DNA of 64,000 nt from Hymenobacter sp. GOD-10R (GTDB lineage Bacteria; Bacteroidota; Bacteroidia; Cytophagales; Hymenobacteraceae). Where the stretch lies: assembly GCF_035609205.1 (NCBI RefSeq), contig NZ_CP141184.1, forward strand, positions 2,446,501 to 2,510,500. Reading direction: 5' to 3'. Position numbers and translations under genes: made by a program. Shown here one piece after another: positions 19,357 to 28,001 of the stretch (position 1 is its first letter; each line of letters begins with the position of its first letter). Below the pieces are notes generated by a model. It was given only the letters and a program-made list of their open reading frames with translations, was not told where the DNA came from and did no database searches.

Positions 19357-21132
19357 ATGATATTATCTACACTTACTTCGTCTGGCTGGACTCGTGTGTC
19401 AACGCATCAGTTGGTACGTGTCCTAGGTCTCGCCAACTTCTGCTTACTTCTCGGGACGGGCGTAGCGCATGCGCAAGCTCCTACTATTCAGGGCGTGTCG
19501 CCGGCCCGCAATGCCTATGCCGTGCCATGTACTACGGCTATCACGGCTACCTTCACGCAGGCTTTGCGCCCGAGCGACAACCAGCAAGGGCCAGCCCTGC
19601 GGGTATTTAGCAGCCAAGCGAACTGCCCGAAAGGTAATGTAACAAGCGTGGGAAGCAATGGGCTCAGATTTACACCCAGCACCAGCTTCAAGCCCGGCGA
19701 AACGATTTTCGCTACTGTTACCACAGGCGTCCAGGGCAGCAGTGGAGAGTATCTGGCGGCACCACATGTGTTTCAGTTTACAACGGCTACCAGCCCTAGC
19801 ACGGGTACCTTCGGCGGTGGCTCCGACCCAGTGGTTGGCGACAACGCTACCAGTGTGACCCTAGGTGACATCGATGGTGATGGCTACCTCGACATGCTTG
19901 TCTCCAACTACAACACGAATGGCACCGTGAGCGTGCGGCTCAACGATGGCAGGGGCAACTTCAGTGGCAAGCAGGAGGTGAAAGTAGGCTACGGCCCTTA
20001 CCAAGTGGTACTCGGCGACGTGGATAACGACGGTGACCTAGATATGCTCACGGCTAACGCCAATACGGCTACTAGCACCGTAAGCGTACGCTTAAACAAC
20101 GGCAAAGGTACTTTTGGCGGCGCTCAGGAAGTCAAAACCGGCGAAAACCCGCATGCCCTAGCCCTCGCTGACGTCGATGGTGACGGTGACCTAGATTTGC
20201 TGGTAGCTGACTACGTGGATAGCAGCAGCAACTATGTTACGAGCACTGTGAGCGTGCGTCTTAATCAGGGTGCCGGCCAATTTGCTTCTGAAGGCCAGGA
20301 GGTGACAGTGGGTACGCGCCCCATGAGCGTCGCCGCTGGCGATTTAGATAATGATGGGGATATTGATTTCGTGACTATTAACTCCAATACCACAACGGCT
20401 AGTGTGCGGTTGAACGATGGAAAAGGAGTATTTGGTGGCAACCAGGAAGTAAGTGTAGGACTGAGCCCACACGCCGTCAAACTCGGGGACATCGACGGCG
20501 ACGGTGACCTCGACATGGTGACCGGCGACCTGAATACAAACACGGCTAGCATCCGTTTCAATAACGGCTCCGGCTTGTTCAGCGATGGACAAGCAGTAGC
20601 ACTGAGTACGGGAGCACGCAGCATCTCTCTGAACGACGTTGACGGCGACGGGGACCTCGATCTGCTAGCCGCTAACTATACAGGCAATAGCGTTGAGGTG
20701 TACACAAACAACGGTACGGGCGCCTTCACCCTCAAGCAGGAAGTGAGCGTAGGAGAGGGGCCGTACGCCTTGGCCCTGGGAGACGTGGACAACGATGGCG
20801 ACCTAGATTTTGCAACGGTGAACAACGGGAGCAAAACCGTGAGTGTGCGGCTGAATCAGAGTGACAATAAGAGGCTAAGCGATGAGGTAAGCGTCTACCC
20901 AAACCCAGCCCATTTGAAAGCGCAAATGATGCTGCCCGCCCGCTTGAACAATCAGGAAGTTCGTATGCGCATCTTTAACGTGGTAGGTCAAACCATGATT
21001 GACCGTACCCTAGTGGCTGAGCAATTGACCATGCCTTCAGGCATAATACTCAAGACCCTAGCTATTGGCGTATACTTCGTTTGCCTCGACACAAGCGAAG
21101 GTCGCGTAGTTAAGCGGGTAGTCGTAGAATAG
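19357..21132 (+). CDS. Secreted FG-GAP/VCBS repeat protein with T9SS sorting domain
   Basis: The protein is 591 residues from the ATG at 19357; a GTG at 19345 is also possible. After a signal peptide ending near HAQA comes an Ig-like region (about 40-145; PTIQGVSPARN, typical of SbsA/Big_5 domains), then seven FG-GAP/VCBS repeats, each with a calcium-type DxDGDGDLD or DxDNDGDLD loop, and a C-terminal type A sorting domain (about 515-591; VYPNPA, then FNVVGQTM, then GVYFVCL, ending VKRVVVE). It should cross the outer membrane through the type IX system and sit on the surface. Such repeat proteins may bind ligands or polysaccharides; no catalytic domain is seen. Confidence 0.88.
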   Translation: MILSTLTSSGWTRVSTHQLVRVLGLANFCLLLGTGVAHAQAPTIQGVSPARNAYAVPCTTAITATFTQALRPSDNQQGPALRVFSSQANCPKGNVTSVGSNGLRFTPSTSFKPGETIFATVTTGVQGSSGEYLAAPHVFQFTTATSPSTGTFGGGSDPVVGDNATSVTLGDIDGDGYLDMLVSNYNTNGTVSVRLNDGRGNFSGKQEVKVGYGPYQVVLGDVDNDGDLDMLTANANTATSTVSVRLNNGKGTFGGAQEVKTGENPHALALADVDGDGDLDLLVADYVDSSSNYVTSTVSVRLNQGAGQFASEGQEVTVGTRPMSVAAGDLDNDGDIDFVTINSNTTTASVRLNDGKGVFGGNQEVSVGLSPHAVKLGDIDGDGDLDMVTGDLNTNTASIRFNNGSGLFSDGQAVALSTGARSISLNDVDGDGDLDLLAANYTGNSVEVYTNNGTGAFTLKQEVSVGEGPYALALGDVDNDGDLDFATVNNGSKTVSVRLNQSDNKRLSDEVSVYPNPAHLKAQMMLPARLNNQEVRMRIFNVVGQTMIDRTLVAEQLTMPSGIILKTLAIGVYFVCLDTSEGRVVKRVVVE

Positions 21133-21154
21133 CTTTTTGGTAGCGCGCATAACA

Positions 21155-21187
21155 GCAAAAAGCCGGTCAGTTGGACCGGCTTTTTGC
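21155..21187. terminator. Terminator between FG-GAP and pirin genes
   Basis: A perfect 14-bp stem GCAAAAAGCCGGTC with its complement around the loop AGTTG, flanked by A and T tracts, lies between two convergent genes. Confidence 0.85.
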
Positions 21188-21209
21188 GTTTAGAATAGAG
21201 TGCGTGGCG

Positions 21210-21929
21210 TTAGTAGTTGGCCTCGCTGGCTGGCAAATCAATCAGAATAAACTGGGCATCTTTGCTTGCCCGAATCTCTACTACGTGTTCGTCGGTCATG
21301 CGGGCTTGGTCGTTGATACCTAGCTCCGTGCCATTGATGAAGATGGTGCCTTCTTTGACGTAAATAAAGGTGTTCCGAATAGGAAACGTTTGGAACAGAA
21401 TTTCTTTATCGGCACCTAGGTTAGCCCAGTACACGGCACTGTTGGAATTCATGTATACAACATCCTCCAGCACTTTTTGCCCCGTCACGAGCGGCACAAG
21501 CTCATTTTTCGTACTCAGAAAGTCAATATCCTTTTGCTCGTAGCTGGGGCTGAGGCCTTTCTGGTTGGAAATGAACCAGAGTTGATAGATATGCAGGGCC
21601 TTGTCGGTGCGGTTGAACTCGGAGTGAGCAATGCCAGTGCCTGCCGTCATGCGCTGCACCTCACCTTTTTTAATAACAGTTTTGTTGCCCATCGTGTCCT
21701 CGTGGGTTACCTCGCCATCCAGCACCAGCGTCACAATTTCCATTTCGGAATGCGGATGCTGTGGAAAGCCCGATTGTGGGGCAATGCTATCGTCGTTGAA
21801 TACGCGCAACGGACCGAAGTGAAGATTATCGGGGTCGTAGTAGTCAGCGAAGCTGAATAGGAAGTAGCTGCTGAGCCATTGCACGGGCGATGCATGGTGG
21901 CGGTCGGTAGCTGGGATGTACTTAAGCAT
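21210..21929 (-). CDS. Pirin family protein (YhhW-like)
   Basis: The 239-residue bicupin resembles E. coli YhhW, which has quercetin 2,3-dioxygenase activity in vitro. The metal site is visible: His58 and His60 in FPQHPHSEME, His102 and Glu104 in GIAHSEFN. The second cupin is shorter and lacks clear ligands, as is usual. It is cytosolic. The physiological substrate is unknown. It is convergent with the FG-GAP gene and downstream of, but separated by a hairpin from, the XRE-S24 gene on the same strand. Confidence 0.88.
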   Translation of the reverse strand: MLKYIPATDRHHASPVQWLSSYFLFSFADYYDPDNLHFGPLRVFNDDSIAPQSGFPQHPHSEMEIVTLVLDGEVTHEDTMGNKTVIKKGEVQRMTAGTGIAHSEFNRTDKALHIYQLWFISNQKGLSPSYEQKDIDFLSTKNELVPLVTGQKVLEDVVYMNSNSAVYWANLGADKEILFQTFPIRNTFIYVKEGTIFINGTELGINDQARMTDEHVVEIRASKDAQFILIDLPASEANY

Positions 21930-22047
21930 AAGGGTCGGAATAGAGGTTAAAGGGAGTAACCCTACCTCTGCATACGCGGCCGGGCATTTGGAAGTTAGCT
22001 AGGATCTGTTACTTAACCATGCACTAAGCTGCCAAATACAAAAGAAA

Positions 22048-22083
22048 ACCGGTCTGAAGACAAGTAACTGTCTTCAGACCGGT
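22048..22083 (-). terminator. Terminator of the XRE-S24 gene
   Basis: A perfect 15-bp stem ACCGGTCTGAAGACA with its complement around loop AGTAAC lies 29 bp downstream of the XRE-S24 stop on the minus strand, with an A-rich stretch on the plus strand (a T-rich tail on the transcript). Confidence 0.8.
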
Positions 22084-22112
22084 AGACGTAAAAGCTGGAA
22101 TTCTGGAGTGTG

Positions 22113-22916
22113 TTATGCCTTTTTCAACGTAGTCATCTGCTTTTGCAGATCCAGTACGATGCTGGCCAAACGGTTCAGCGAGAGGTCGGCAATAGGGAAG
22201 GTGCTGCTGATATACGCCTTGGCCTCCCAGATTTCCACGACATCCTGCACGTCAATTTCATAGGGCGAGTACACGGGGTTGTCGGAGTGCAGGCTGAGGG
22301 TAGCGGCATTCTTGAGACGGTTGTACACGCGCTTGAACACGATACCTTCTTTGGCGCTCACCACGATGCACGGCGTACCGTCCTTTAAGGTCAGCCAATC
22401 ATCCACGTAACGACCGACAATAACGGTACCCGAAGCAATTGGCAGCATCGAATCGCCGGAAATCTCGAAGGCGCGGTAGGTACCACCCGAACCGAGCATG
22501 GGCAGGCGGAACTTCGGCAGCTCCTCGATGAATTCAGGGTCAGCGTAGCCGTTGAGGTAACCGGCGCTAGCTTTCAGCGGAACTAGTTCAATGTTTTCGT
22601 TCTGCTCCTTATCTACCGTGAGGGCTAGCACGCGCAAGTTGCCAGCGGGGCGGGGCGGCTCCGGCGTGGTGTTCACGGGCTCCAAATGACGGATAGCAGT
22701 TTTGGCTTTACTCTTCTTGCTAAAATCGGTCGTCACGAGGGCGTCCAGCGTAATGCCAAACAAGCGGGCCATGTTGACGAGCGTAGTGAGCTTCGGCTCA
22801 GCGCGGCCCTCTTCGTAAGCGCCTACCAATGAGCGTTTAATGCCTAGCTTTTCAGCCATTTGGGCCTGCGTCAGGCTAAGCTCACGCCGCCAGTATTTAA
22901 GGTTAGTATTGATCAT
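22113..22916 (-). CDS. XRE-family regulator with S24 (LexA/CI-like) peptidase domain
   Basis: The 267-residue protein has an N-terminal helix-turn-helix (about 5-62; LSLTQAQMAEKLGIKRSLVG) and a C-terminal S24 peptidase-like domain. The catalytic dyad seems complete: Ser156 in SGDSMLP and Lys195 in GIVFKRVYN. A possible Ala118-Gly119 self-cleavage bond lies in KASAGYLNGY, where LexA and phage CI repressors are cut. Regulators of this shape are common in Bacteroidota and need not be prophage-derived. No phage gene is near. An operator-like palindrome lies about 80 bp upstream. It might respond to DNA damage, an inference from the fold. Confidence 0.88.
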   Translation of the reverse strand: MINTNLKYWRRELSLTQAQMAEKLGIKRSLVGAYEEGRAEPKLTTLVNMARLFGITLDALVTTDFSKKSKAKTAIRHLEPVNTTPEPPRPAGNLRVLALTVDKEQNENIELVPLKASAGYLNGYADPEFIEELPKFRLPMLGSGGTYRAFEISGDSMLPIASGTVIVGRYVDDWLTLKDGTPCIVVSAKEGIVFKRVYNRLKNAATLSLHSDNPVYSPYEIDVQDVVEIWEAKAYISSTFPIADLSLNRLASIVLDLQKQMTTLKKA

Positions 22917-22993
22917 TGCGCAAAGAGCCGGGGAAAGGCTTCCTATTCAAGTACATATCGGCTCGTGAATTTAGTAACATCTTTGCGGTATTA

Positions 22994-23006
22994 CTAATTC
23001 AATTAG
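22994..23006. promoter_or_regulatory. Operator-like palindrome upstream of XRE-S24
   Basis: CTAATTCAATTAG is a perfect 6-bp inverted repeat centred on one base. It lies in an AT-rich stretch, and related half-sites occur nearby (TTAGTAA and GCTAATT). The position 78-90 bp before the start codon fits autoregulation by the XRE-S24 protein, which is an inference. Confidence 0.4.
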
Positions 23007-23092
23007 CTTAAAGTTTTGCTAATTTTTTTGCGGTGATGCTAAGATAAGTTTCAGCAATAGTCGAGCTAGGGTTAGTGACGATGATACAGCGA

Positions 23093-23179
23093 AAAGCCTG
23101 GGCTTTGCCTATCGCTGAATAACCCGTAGAGTGCTATTCTCAACGGTCATCATTCAGCCATAAGCAAAGCCCAGGCTTT
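23093..23179 (-). terminator. Long hairpin downstream of recQ
   Basis: Arms of 16 bp (AAAGCCTGGGCTTTGC and its complement) are perfect and extend to about 28 bp with two mismatches; the loop is about 31 bases. It begins 33 bp after the recQ stop on the minus strand. It could be a terminator or a stable repetitive hairpin. Confidence 0.65.
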
Positions 23180-23211
23180 AGACTAAACTAGAGCTGGCTT
23201 GATGCCAAAAG

Positions 23212-25452
23212 TTACTCGCCGCGCAGCTTTTTCTGGTAGTGCAGCGCTAAGCGCAACTTGAAATAATCGTACTTCTCGCGCAGGTGGTCGAACAGGTCAC
23301 GTAGTAATGGCGAGCCACCTAGCTGCCCAATGGCCGTCTGGATTTCGGCAAACTCATCCATCGTCAGAAACTCCTCCAGCCGGATGGGAAAGCCTTTGGC
23401 GTAAAGCGTTTCGATGTGGGCACGGATGGTGCCAGGACTTAAGTTGCGGCGCTCAGCAATGGCTTCTACGCTTAACCCTACGCGGTGCAGCTGAAGCGTT
23501 GTATCGTGCGTGTCGCCAACATCTTTCTTGCGAACAGGCCGGGCTACGGGAGCCTCTTCAACTTCTTCGGCGTCATCGGCTTCCATGGCGTCGGCTGGGT
23601 TAGGAGCGCCACCATAGGCAAGGATTTCCTTGATGAACACGTCGCCGTAGTTTTCGAATTTCTTCATGCCCACGCCCGAAATAGCGAGCATAGCCACGCG
23701 GGATATGGGGCGCTCAGCCGCCATTTCCTGCAACGTAGTATCGGTGAAGATGACGTACGGCGGCACGTTTTGCTCGTCGGCAATGCGTTTACGGAGCTGA
23801 CGCAGCTTGTCAAACAACGCAGTTGTGGCGTCAACAGGCTTGGAAGCTTGCGCGGCAGCGGAAGCTTTCTTGCTGGCGCGGGTCGGCTTTTCGGCTTTCT
23901 CAGTGGGCTGGAACTTCTTCATCGCCAGCGTACGCTGGCCTTGTAGTACTTCCCGACCTAGGTCGGTGATTTTCAAAGCATAGCCCTCCTCGTACGCAAT
24001 GTAGAGCAGGCCATCGTTCAGCATCTGGTGGATGTAGCTGTACCAATCCAGGTAGGGGAGGTCGGCGCCGGCGCCGTAGGTTTTGATCTGGTCGTAGCCG
24101 GCGGTGAGCACGGCCTGGTTGCGCATACCGCGCAGCACGTCGATGAGCAAGCCGATGCTGGCCCGTTCGCGCGTGCGTACTACCGCCGATAATGCCTTCT
24201 GCGCGAGCAGTGTGCCGTCGAAGGTCGTGGGCGGGTTGCGACAGATGTCGCAGTTGCCGCAGTCCTGGGGAAGCACCTCCCCGAAGTAGTTGAGCAGAAT
24301 CTTGCGGCGGCAGCTAGCCGCTTCCGCAAACTGCTGCATACGCTCCAGTTTGGTAAGATTCAGCTGGGTGAGGCTAGGGTTGTCCTTGGTGAGCATGTCG
24401 CGCAGACTCATCACGTCGCCGAAGCTGTAGAACAGCAGCGCCGTAGCCGGGGCGCCGTCGCGGCCCGCGCGACCAATTTCCTGATAATAGCCCTCGATGT
24501 TCTTGGGCAAGTTGTAGTGAATTACCCAGCGCACGTTGCTCTTGTCGATACCCATGCCGAAGGCGATAGTGGCCACAATCACCTGCAAGTCGTCCTTTAG
24601 GAAGGCTTCCTGTACCGCGCCGCGCTGGTTGGGCGTCATGCCGGCGTGGTAGTGGCCCGCACGGATCTTCTTGGCTTTCAGCTTCTCGGCCATGGTTTCG
24701 CACTGCTTGCGCGAGAGGCAGTACACGATGCCGGCCTCATTGGGGTGGCGCTCCACAAACTCCACGATGCTACCCACCCGATCCTGGCCGGGGCGCACGA
24801 TGAGGTTAAGGTTAGGCCGGTCGAAGCTAGAGAGGAATACCCTAGGCTCATTCAGACGGAGCTGCTGCTGAATGTCGCGCTGGGTGAGGCGGTCGGCGGT
24901 GGCCGTAAGGGCGATAATGGGTACCTGCGGAAATTGCTCGCGCAACAGCTTCAGCTGGGTATACTCGGGTCGGAAATCGTGACCCCAGGACGAAATGCAG
25001 TGCGCCTCGTCGATGGCGAACATGCTGATACGCAGGCGCCGCAAAAACTGCAAGAAGCCTTCCGATAGGAGCTTTTCCGGGCTCACGTATAATAGCTTCA
25101 GGTAGCCATTGAGGCAGTCGGAAGCAATGCTGGTCTGCTCGCCCTGACCCACGCTGCTGTTGATGTAAGCCGCCGACACACCATTGGCTTTCAGGGCTTC
25201 CACCTGATCTTTCATCAAGGCAATAAGCGGCGAAACGACCACGCACACGCCATCCTGCACAATGGCCGGTACTTGAAAACAAACCGATTTGCCGCCGCCC
25301 GTAGGCATGAGCACTACCGTGTCGCGCCCACCGAGAATGGACTCGATAATATCAGCCTGCATAGGCCGGAAAGAGTCATAACCGTAGTATTGCTTCAGGA
25401 CGCGGCGAGCCGAGTCGAGAGTAGGAGCTAGGGGTTCGGGCGCAAATAACAT
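23212..25452 (-). CDS. recQ: ATP-dependent DNA helicase RecQ
   Basis: The 746-residue 3'-5' helicase works in recombination and fork repair. Visible parts in order: Walker A (MPTGGGKSVCFQVPA), DEAH box (IDEAHCISSWGHDFRPEY), motif VI (QEIGRAGRDGAPA), the zinc-binding Cys set (CRRKILLNYFGE, then CGNCDIC), RQC winged helix, an HRDC domain (about 545-620) and a C-terminal helix-turn-helix of the HTH_40 type (about 650-746; VGLSVEAIAERRNLSPGTI). This full architecture is longer than E. coli RecQ and common in Bacteroidota. A Lys/Ala-rich linker (about 520-540) separates RQC and HRDC. Confidence 0.95.
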   Translation of the reverse strand: MLFAPEPLAPTLDSARRVLKQYYGYDSFRPMQADIIESILGGRDTVVLMPTGGGKSVCFQVPAIVQDGVCVVVSPLIALMKDQVEALKANGVSAAYINSSVGQGEQTSIASDCLNGYLKLLYVSPEKLLSEGFLQFLRRLRISMFAIDEAHCISSWGHDFRPEYTQLKLLREQFPQVPIIALTATADRLTQRDIQQQLRLNEPRVFLSSFDRPNLNLIVRPGQDRVGSIVEFVERHPNEAGIVYCLSRKQCETMAEKLKAKKIRAGHYHAGMTPNQRGAVQEAFLKDDLQVIVATIAFGMGIDKSNVRWVIHYNLPKNIEGYYQEIGRAGRDGAPATALLFYSFGDVMSLRDMLTKDNPSLTQLNLTKLERMQQFAEAASCRRKILLNYFGEVLPQDCGNCDICRNPPTTFDGTLLAQKALSAVVRTRERASIGLLIDVLRGMRNQAVLTAGYDQIKTYGAGADLPYLDWYSYIHQMLNDGLLYIAYEEGYALKITDLGREVLQGQRTLAMKKFQPTEKAEKPTRASKKASAAAQASKPVDATTALFDKLRQLRKRIADEQNVPPYVIFTDTTLQEMAAERPISRVAMLAISGVGMKKFENYGDVFIKEILAYGGAPNPADAMEADDAEEVEEAPVARPVRKKDVGDTHDTTLQLHRVGLSVEAIAERRNLSPGTIRAHIETLYAKGFPIRLEEFLTMDEFAEIQTAIGQLGGSPLLRDLFDHLREKYDYFKLRLALHYQKKLRGE

Positions 25453-25603
25453 TCGGTAAAAATACGGCGATTAGCGGGGACTTCCGAGGTTTAATAAACC
25501 ATAAGCGGGCACAAATCGTGCACATCTTCCGCGTAATGGTGCACCTCTCTACCGTTGAGCACAGACGTATACTGGATGAACATTTACTTAATTCCACTAC
25601 ACG

Positions 25604-25954
25604 ATGAACCAGTCTGCAACCATTGCCAACCTGCAAACCAACCAAACCATCCTCGACGCCCTAGCTCGCTGCATTGCCGCCTGCGAAATGTGCTCCGATG
25701 CCTGCCTGCACGAGGATACTATCCAGATGATGGTACCTTGTATCGAGCTGGATCGAGACTGCGCCGACATTTGTCGACTCACCTCCGCCTTCATTGCTCG
25801 CGGCTCCCAGCACGCCCAGCACGTCATCAAAGAGTGCATCGAAATCTGCCAGAAATGCGCCGACGAGTGCGGCAAGCATGAGCACGACCACTGCCAGTAC
25901 TGCGCCGCCGCCTGCCGCCAGTGCGTAGAGGCATGCCGGCAATACGCTGCCTAG
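25604..25954 (+). CDS. Four-helix-bundle copper-binding protein (Csp/DUF326-like)
   Basis: The 116-residue protein contains 16 cysteines in spaced CxxxC and CxxC patterns along predicted helices (for example RCIAACEMCSDAC near residue 22 and YCAAACRQCVEAC near the end), the signature of bacterial copper-storage (Csp-like) proteins, which line a helical bundle with thiolates and bind many Cu(I) ions. There is no signal peptide or Tat motif, so it should act in the cytosol like Csp3. No copper exporter or regulator is adjacent; it is divergent from recQ. Copper binding is inferred from the family. Confidence 0.88.
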   Translation: MNQSATIANLQTNQTILDALARCIAACEMCSDACLHEDTIQMMVPCIELDRDCADICRLTSAFIARGSQHAQHVIKECIEICQKCADECGKHEHDHCQYCAAACRQCVEACRQYAA

Positions 25955-26008
25955 CAAACTGTAGAGGTGGAAACGCCGTACGTCGCGTTTCTTGGTTAAA
26001 CAACTGAT

Positions 26009-26058
26009 CTAGGTAAACAACATCAGCAACGTAGAGACGCAATATTTTGCGTCTCTAC
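26009..26058. repeat. Repeat module plus 12-bp hairpin
   Basis: A 23-bp block at 26009-26031 (beginning CTAGGTAAACAACATC) is identical to 43496-43518. It runs directly into a perfect 12-bp hairpin, GTAGAGACGCAA with its complement around TATT (26031-26058). The hairpin can also terminate the copper-protein gene upstream. Confidence 0.8.
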
Positions 26059-26168
26059 AAGCGGAAAAATTCTGCGGCTAGCTCTGCATGGGCGTTCTGT
26101 TTGATGGAATACTAAGTTGAACCGCACAGACAGTTGCGCAAGCTCAGCCTAGCGCCGTCCTTTGCGCT

Positions 26169-27497
26169 ATGCCGTTCATCTTCAACGTTTACAGCGTCCT
26201 GCTTCTTCCTTGCTTTGTGCAAGGCATCGTGATAAGTGTGGTATTGCTTACACGCGGCCGCCAGCACGGCACGCCGGCTGATGGCTGGTTGGCGTTGCTC
26301 TTGCTGCTGAGCGTAGCGCGAGTAACACAATGGATGTTGGGCTTCGCTGGCTGGTACGATTCGCACGATGCGTTCAGTACCTTCATGTTCTACTTTCCGT
26401 TCAACAACTGGCTGGCAGTTGGGCCGGCGCTGTACTTCTACTTTCGCAGCCTCACGAACCAAGCGTTCCAGTTTCGGCGGCGTGACGGGTGGCATTTCGC
26501 GCCGGCCTTGCTGTACCTAAGTTGGCGGCTTCTGATGTTCCTCTACGATGTCGGATGGGAGCATGCCCTGCTGGGACAGCCGTTGCGCGGGCATTTTGGC
26601 ACGAAAGGCACGCTATCCGTCTGGCTCCAAACGGCTCGTTTTGGTTTCTGGCCCGAGGTGCTAGGGTACGTATCTATCGCCCTTTATGCCTCTCTGACCT
26701 TGCGCGACTACCGCGCCTATGGTCGCTACGTCAACGATAACTTCTCTGATACGGAGCGAATTCGTTTTGCCTGGCTGCGCAACGTGGTAGTAGCGGTGTT
26801 GGTGGGCGTGGGCGTCACGCTGGTGTTTGAGGTAGTAAATGCGGCGCTGTTTCCACTAAACTATGTCCAGTCTTGGTACGATTACTTGTTCACGGGTATC
26901 CTCATTTACTATCTAAGCATTGCCGGCCTGCTCGCCAACCACCGGCTAACGGCGCCGCTACACTTCTCGCCCGTGCCTGACGCAGCAGAAGTAGCTGTGC
27001 CTGCTGTTGCTGCGGAGGCAACAAGCCACGAGCCTAAGCCTTTGGTGACGCTTTCCCCATCCGCCGTACCGGTCCACACTGCGTCGGCACTATCCGAAAC
27101 GGCAGTAGGAGAACCTAGCCTTGCCGAACCATTAGCAACTCTCGAAGCCGACCCAGAGCTGCTACGCTGGACGGAGCGCTTGCTCGAGCACATGCGCGCC
27201 AAGCGACCTTACCTAGCACCCGAGCTGACCCTAGGTGAGCTAGCAACCCAGTTGCGCACTAATACCTCGTGGCTGTCGCGGGTCATTAATACGGGTTGTG
27301 GGCAGAACTTCAACGACTTCATCAATGAATACCGCGTGCAGGAAGCCGAACGCAAGCTGCGCGACCCTCAACTACGGCATTACACGCTGCTAGCTGTAGC
27401 GCTCGAATCGGGGTTCAACTCGAAGTCGACCTTCAACCGCGTCTTTCGCAAGTTGCGCGGCACCACGCCCAGCGAGGCAGCTCGGCGCAATGTATAA
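26169..27497 (+). CDS. AraC-family regulator with membrane N-terminal domain
   Basis: The 442-residue protein has about seven hydrophobic segments in residues 5-265 (from NVYSVLLLPCFVQGIVISVVL onwards), a Pro/Ala/Glu-rich linker (about 265-325) and a C-terminal AraC DNA-binding domain (about 330-442; LTLGELATQLRTNTSWLSRV, then VALESGFNSKSTFNRVFRK). Membrane-bound AraC regulators of this layout are frequent in Bacteroidota; the signal is unknown. The ATG at 26169 precedes the first membrane segment directly. It lies upstream of a small secreted protein and a DoxX-fusion gene on the same strand and may control them. Confidence 0.85.
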   Translation: MPFIFNVYSVLLLPCFVQGIVISVVLLTRGRQHGTPADGWLALLLLLSVARVTQWMLGFAGWYDSHDAFSTFMFYFPFNNWLAVGPALYFYFRSLTNQAFQFRRRDGWHFAPALLYLSWRLLMFLYDVGWEHALLGQPLRGHFGTKGTLSVWLQTARFGFWPEVLGYVSIALYASLTLRDYRAYGRYVNDNFSDTERIRFAWLRNVVVAVLVGVGVTLVFEVVNAALFPLNYVQSWYDYLFTGILIYYLSIAGLLANHRLTAPLHFSPVPDAAEVAVPAVAAEATSHEPKPLVTLSPSAVPVHTASALSETAVGEPSLAEPLATLEADPELLRWTERLLEHMRAKRPYLAPELTLGELATQLRTNTSWLSRVINTGCGQNFNDFINEYRVQEAERKLRDPQLRHYTLLAVALESGFNSKSTFNRVFRKLRGTTPSEAARRNV

Positions 27498-27586
27498 ATT
27501 GGGACGTCCCAGGTCGTAAGTCGGGGCGCAGGGCGGAACGGATGGAGCTTCTTTTGGTCATCGTTTCACCTCAACTGCCGCTTATC

Positions 27587-27976
27587 ATGACGACTCCGTT
27601 TCCCGCCCGCCGCCCACTACTAGAACTGTTGGGCATCCTGCTGCTAGCTGCTACTGCCTGCTGGGCCGGCCACATTCGCTCCGATTTATTTATCGAGCCA
27701 GGCAAACAGTTTGTGCTCGGTGGTGAGCAGCAAGGCACTTTCAAAGTAGCTGCCTACAACAAGGGCACCGTGCCGGTCACCATAAAAGAGCGCCCTCGCG
27801 GTGGGGGCATCTTCGGCAAAGCCACGCTCGCACCTGGTAAGCACGCTACGCTCAGCTTCGGAGCTGGTTCGGCGGCACTGCTCCTGAACCCTTCTGCTCA
27901 GCAAGCCAATCTCGACTTACGCGTCACCGGCGACACGAACCTGCGCATGGATTACCAACCTTCGCTGTCGCGCTAA
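27587..27976 (+). CDS. Small exported protein of unknown function
   Basis: The protein is 129 residues from the ATG at 27587 (an ATG at 27542 would add 15 residues). It has a hydrophobic N-terminal segment ending ACWAGHIRSD that looks like a signal peptide or anchor, then a beta-rich domain (FKVAAYNKGTVPVTIKERP, LAPGKHATLSFGAGSAALLLN) resembling small periplasmic beta-sandwich proteins. No family is recognised. It is 25 bp upstream of the DoxX-fusion gene, so the two are probably co-transcribed. Confidence 0.65.
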   Translation: MTTPFPARRPLLELLGILLLAATACWAGHIRSDLFIEPGKQFVLGGEQQGTFKVAAYNKGTVPVTIKERPRGGGIFGKATLAPGKHATLSFGAGSAALLLNPSAQQANLDLRVTGDTNLRMDYQPSLSR

Positions 27977-28001
27977 GCCTAGCTTTATCTACTCCTCCGT
28001 T

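Noticed and set aside
22113..25452. Defence island or prophage remnant (XRE-S24 next to RecQ)
   Set aside because: RecQ has the normal full housekeeping architecture and no phage, nuclease or restriction gene is adjacent.
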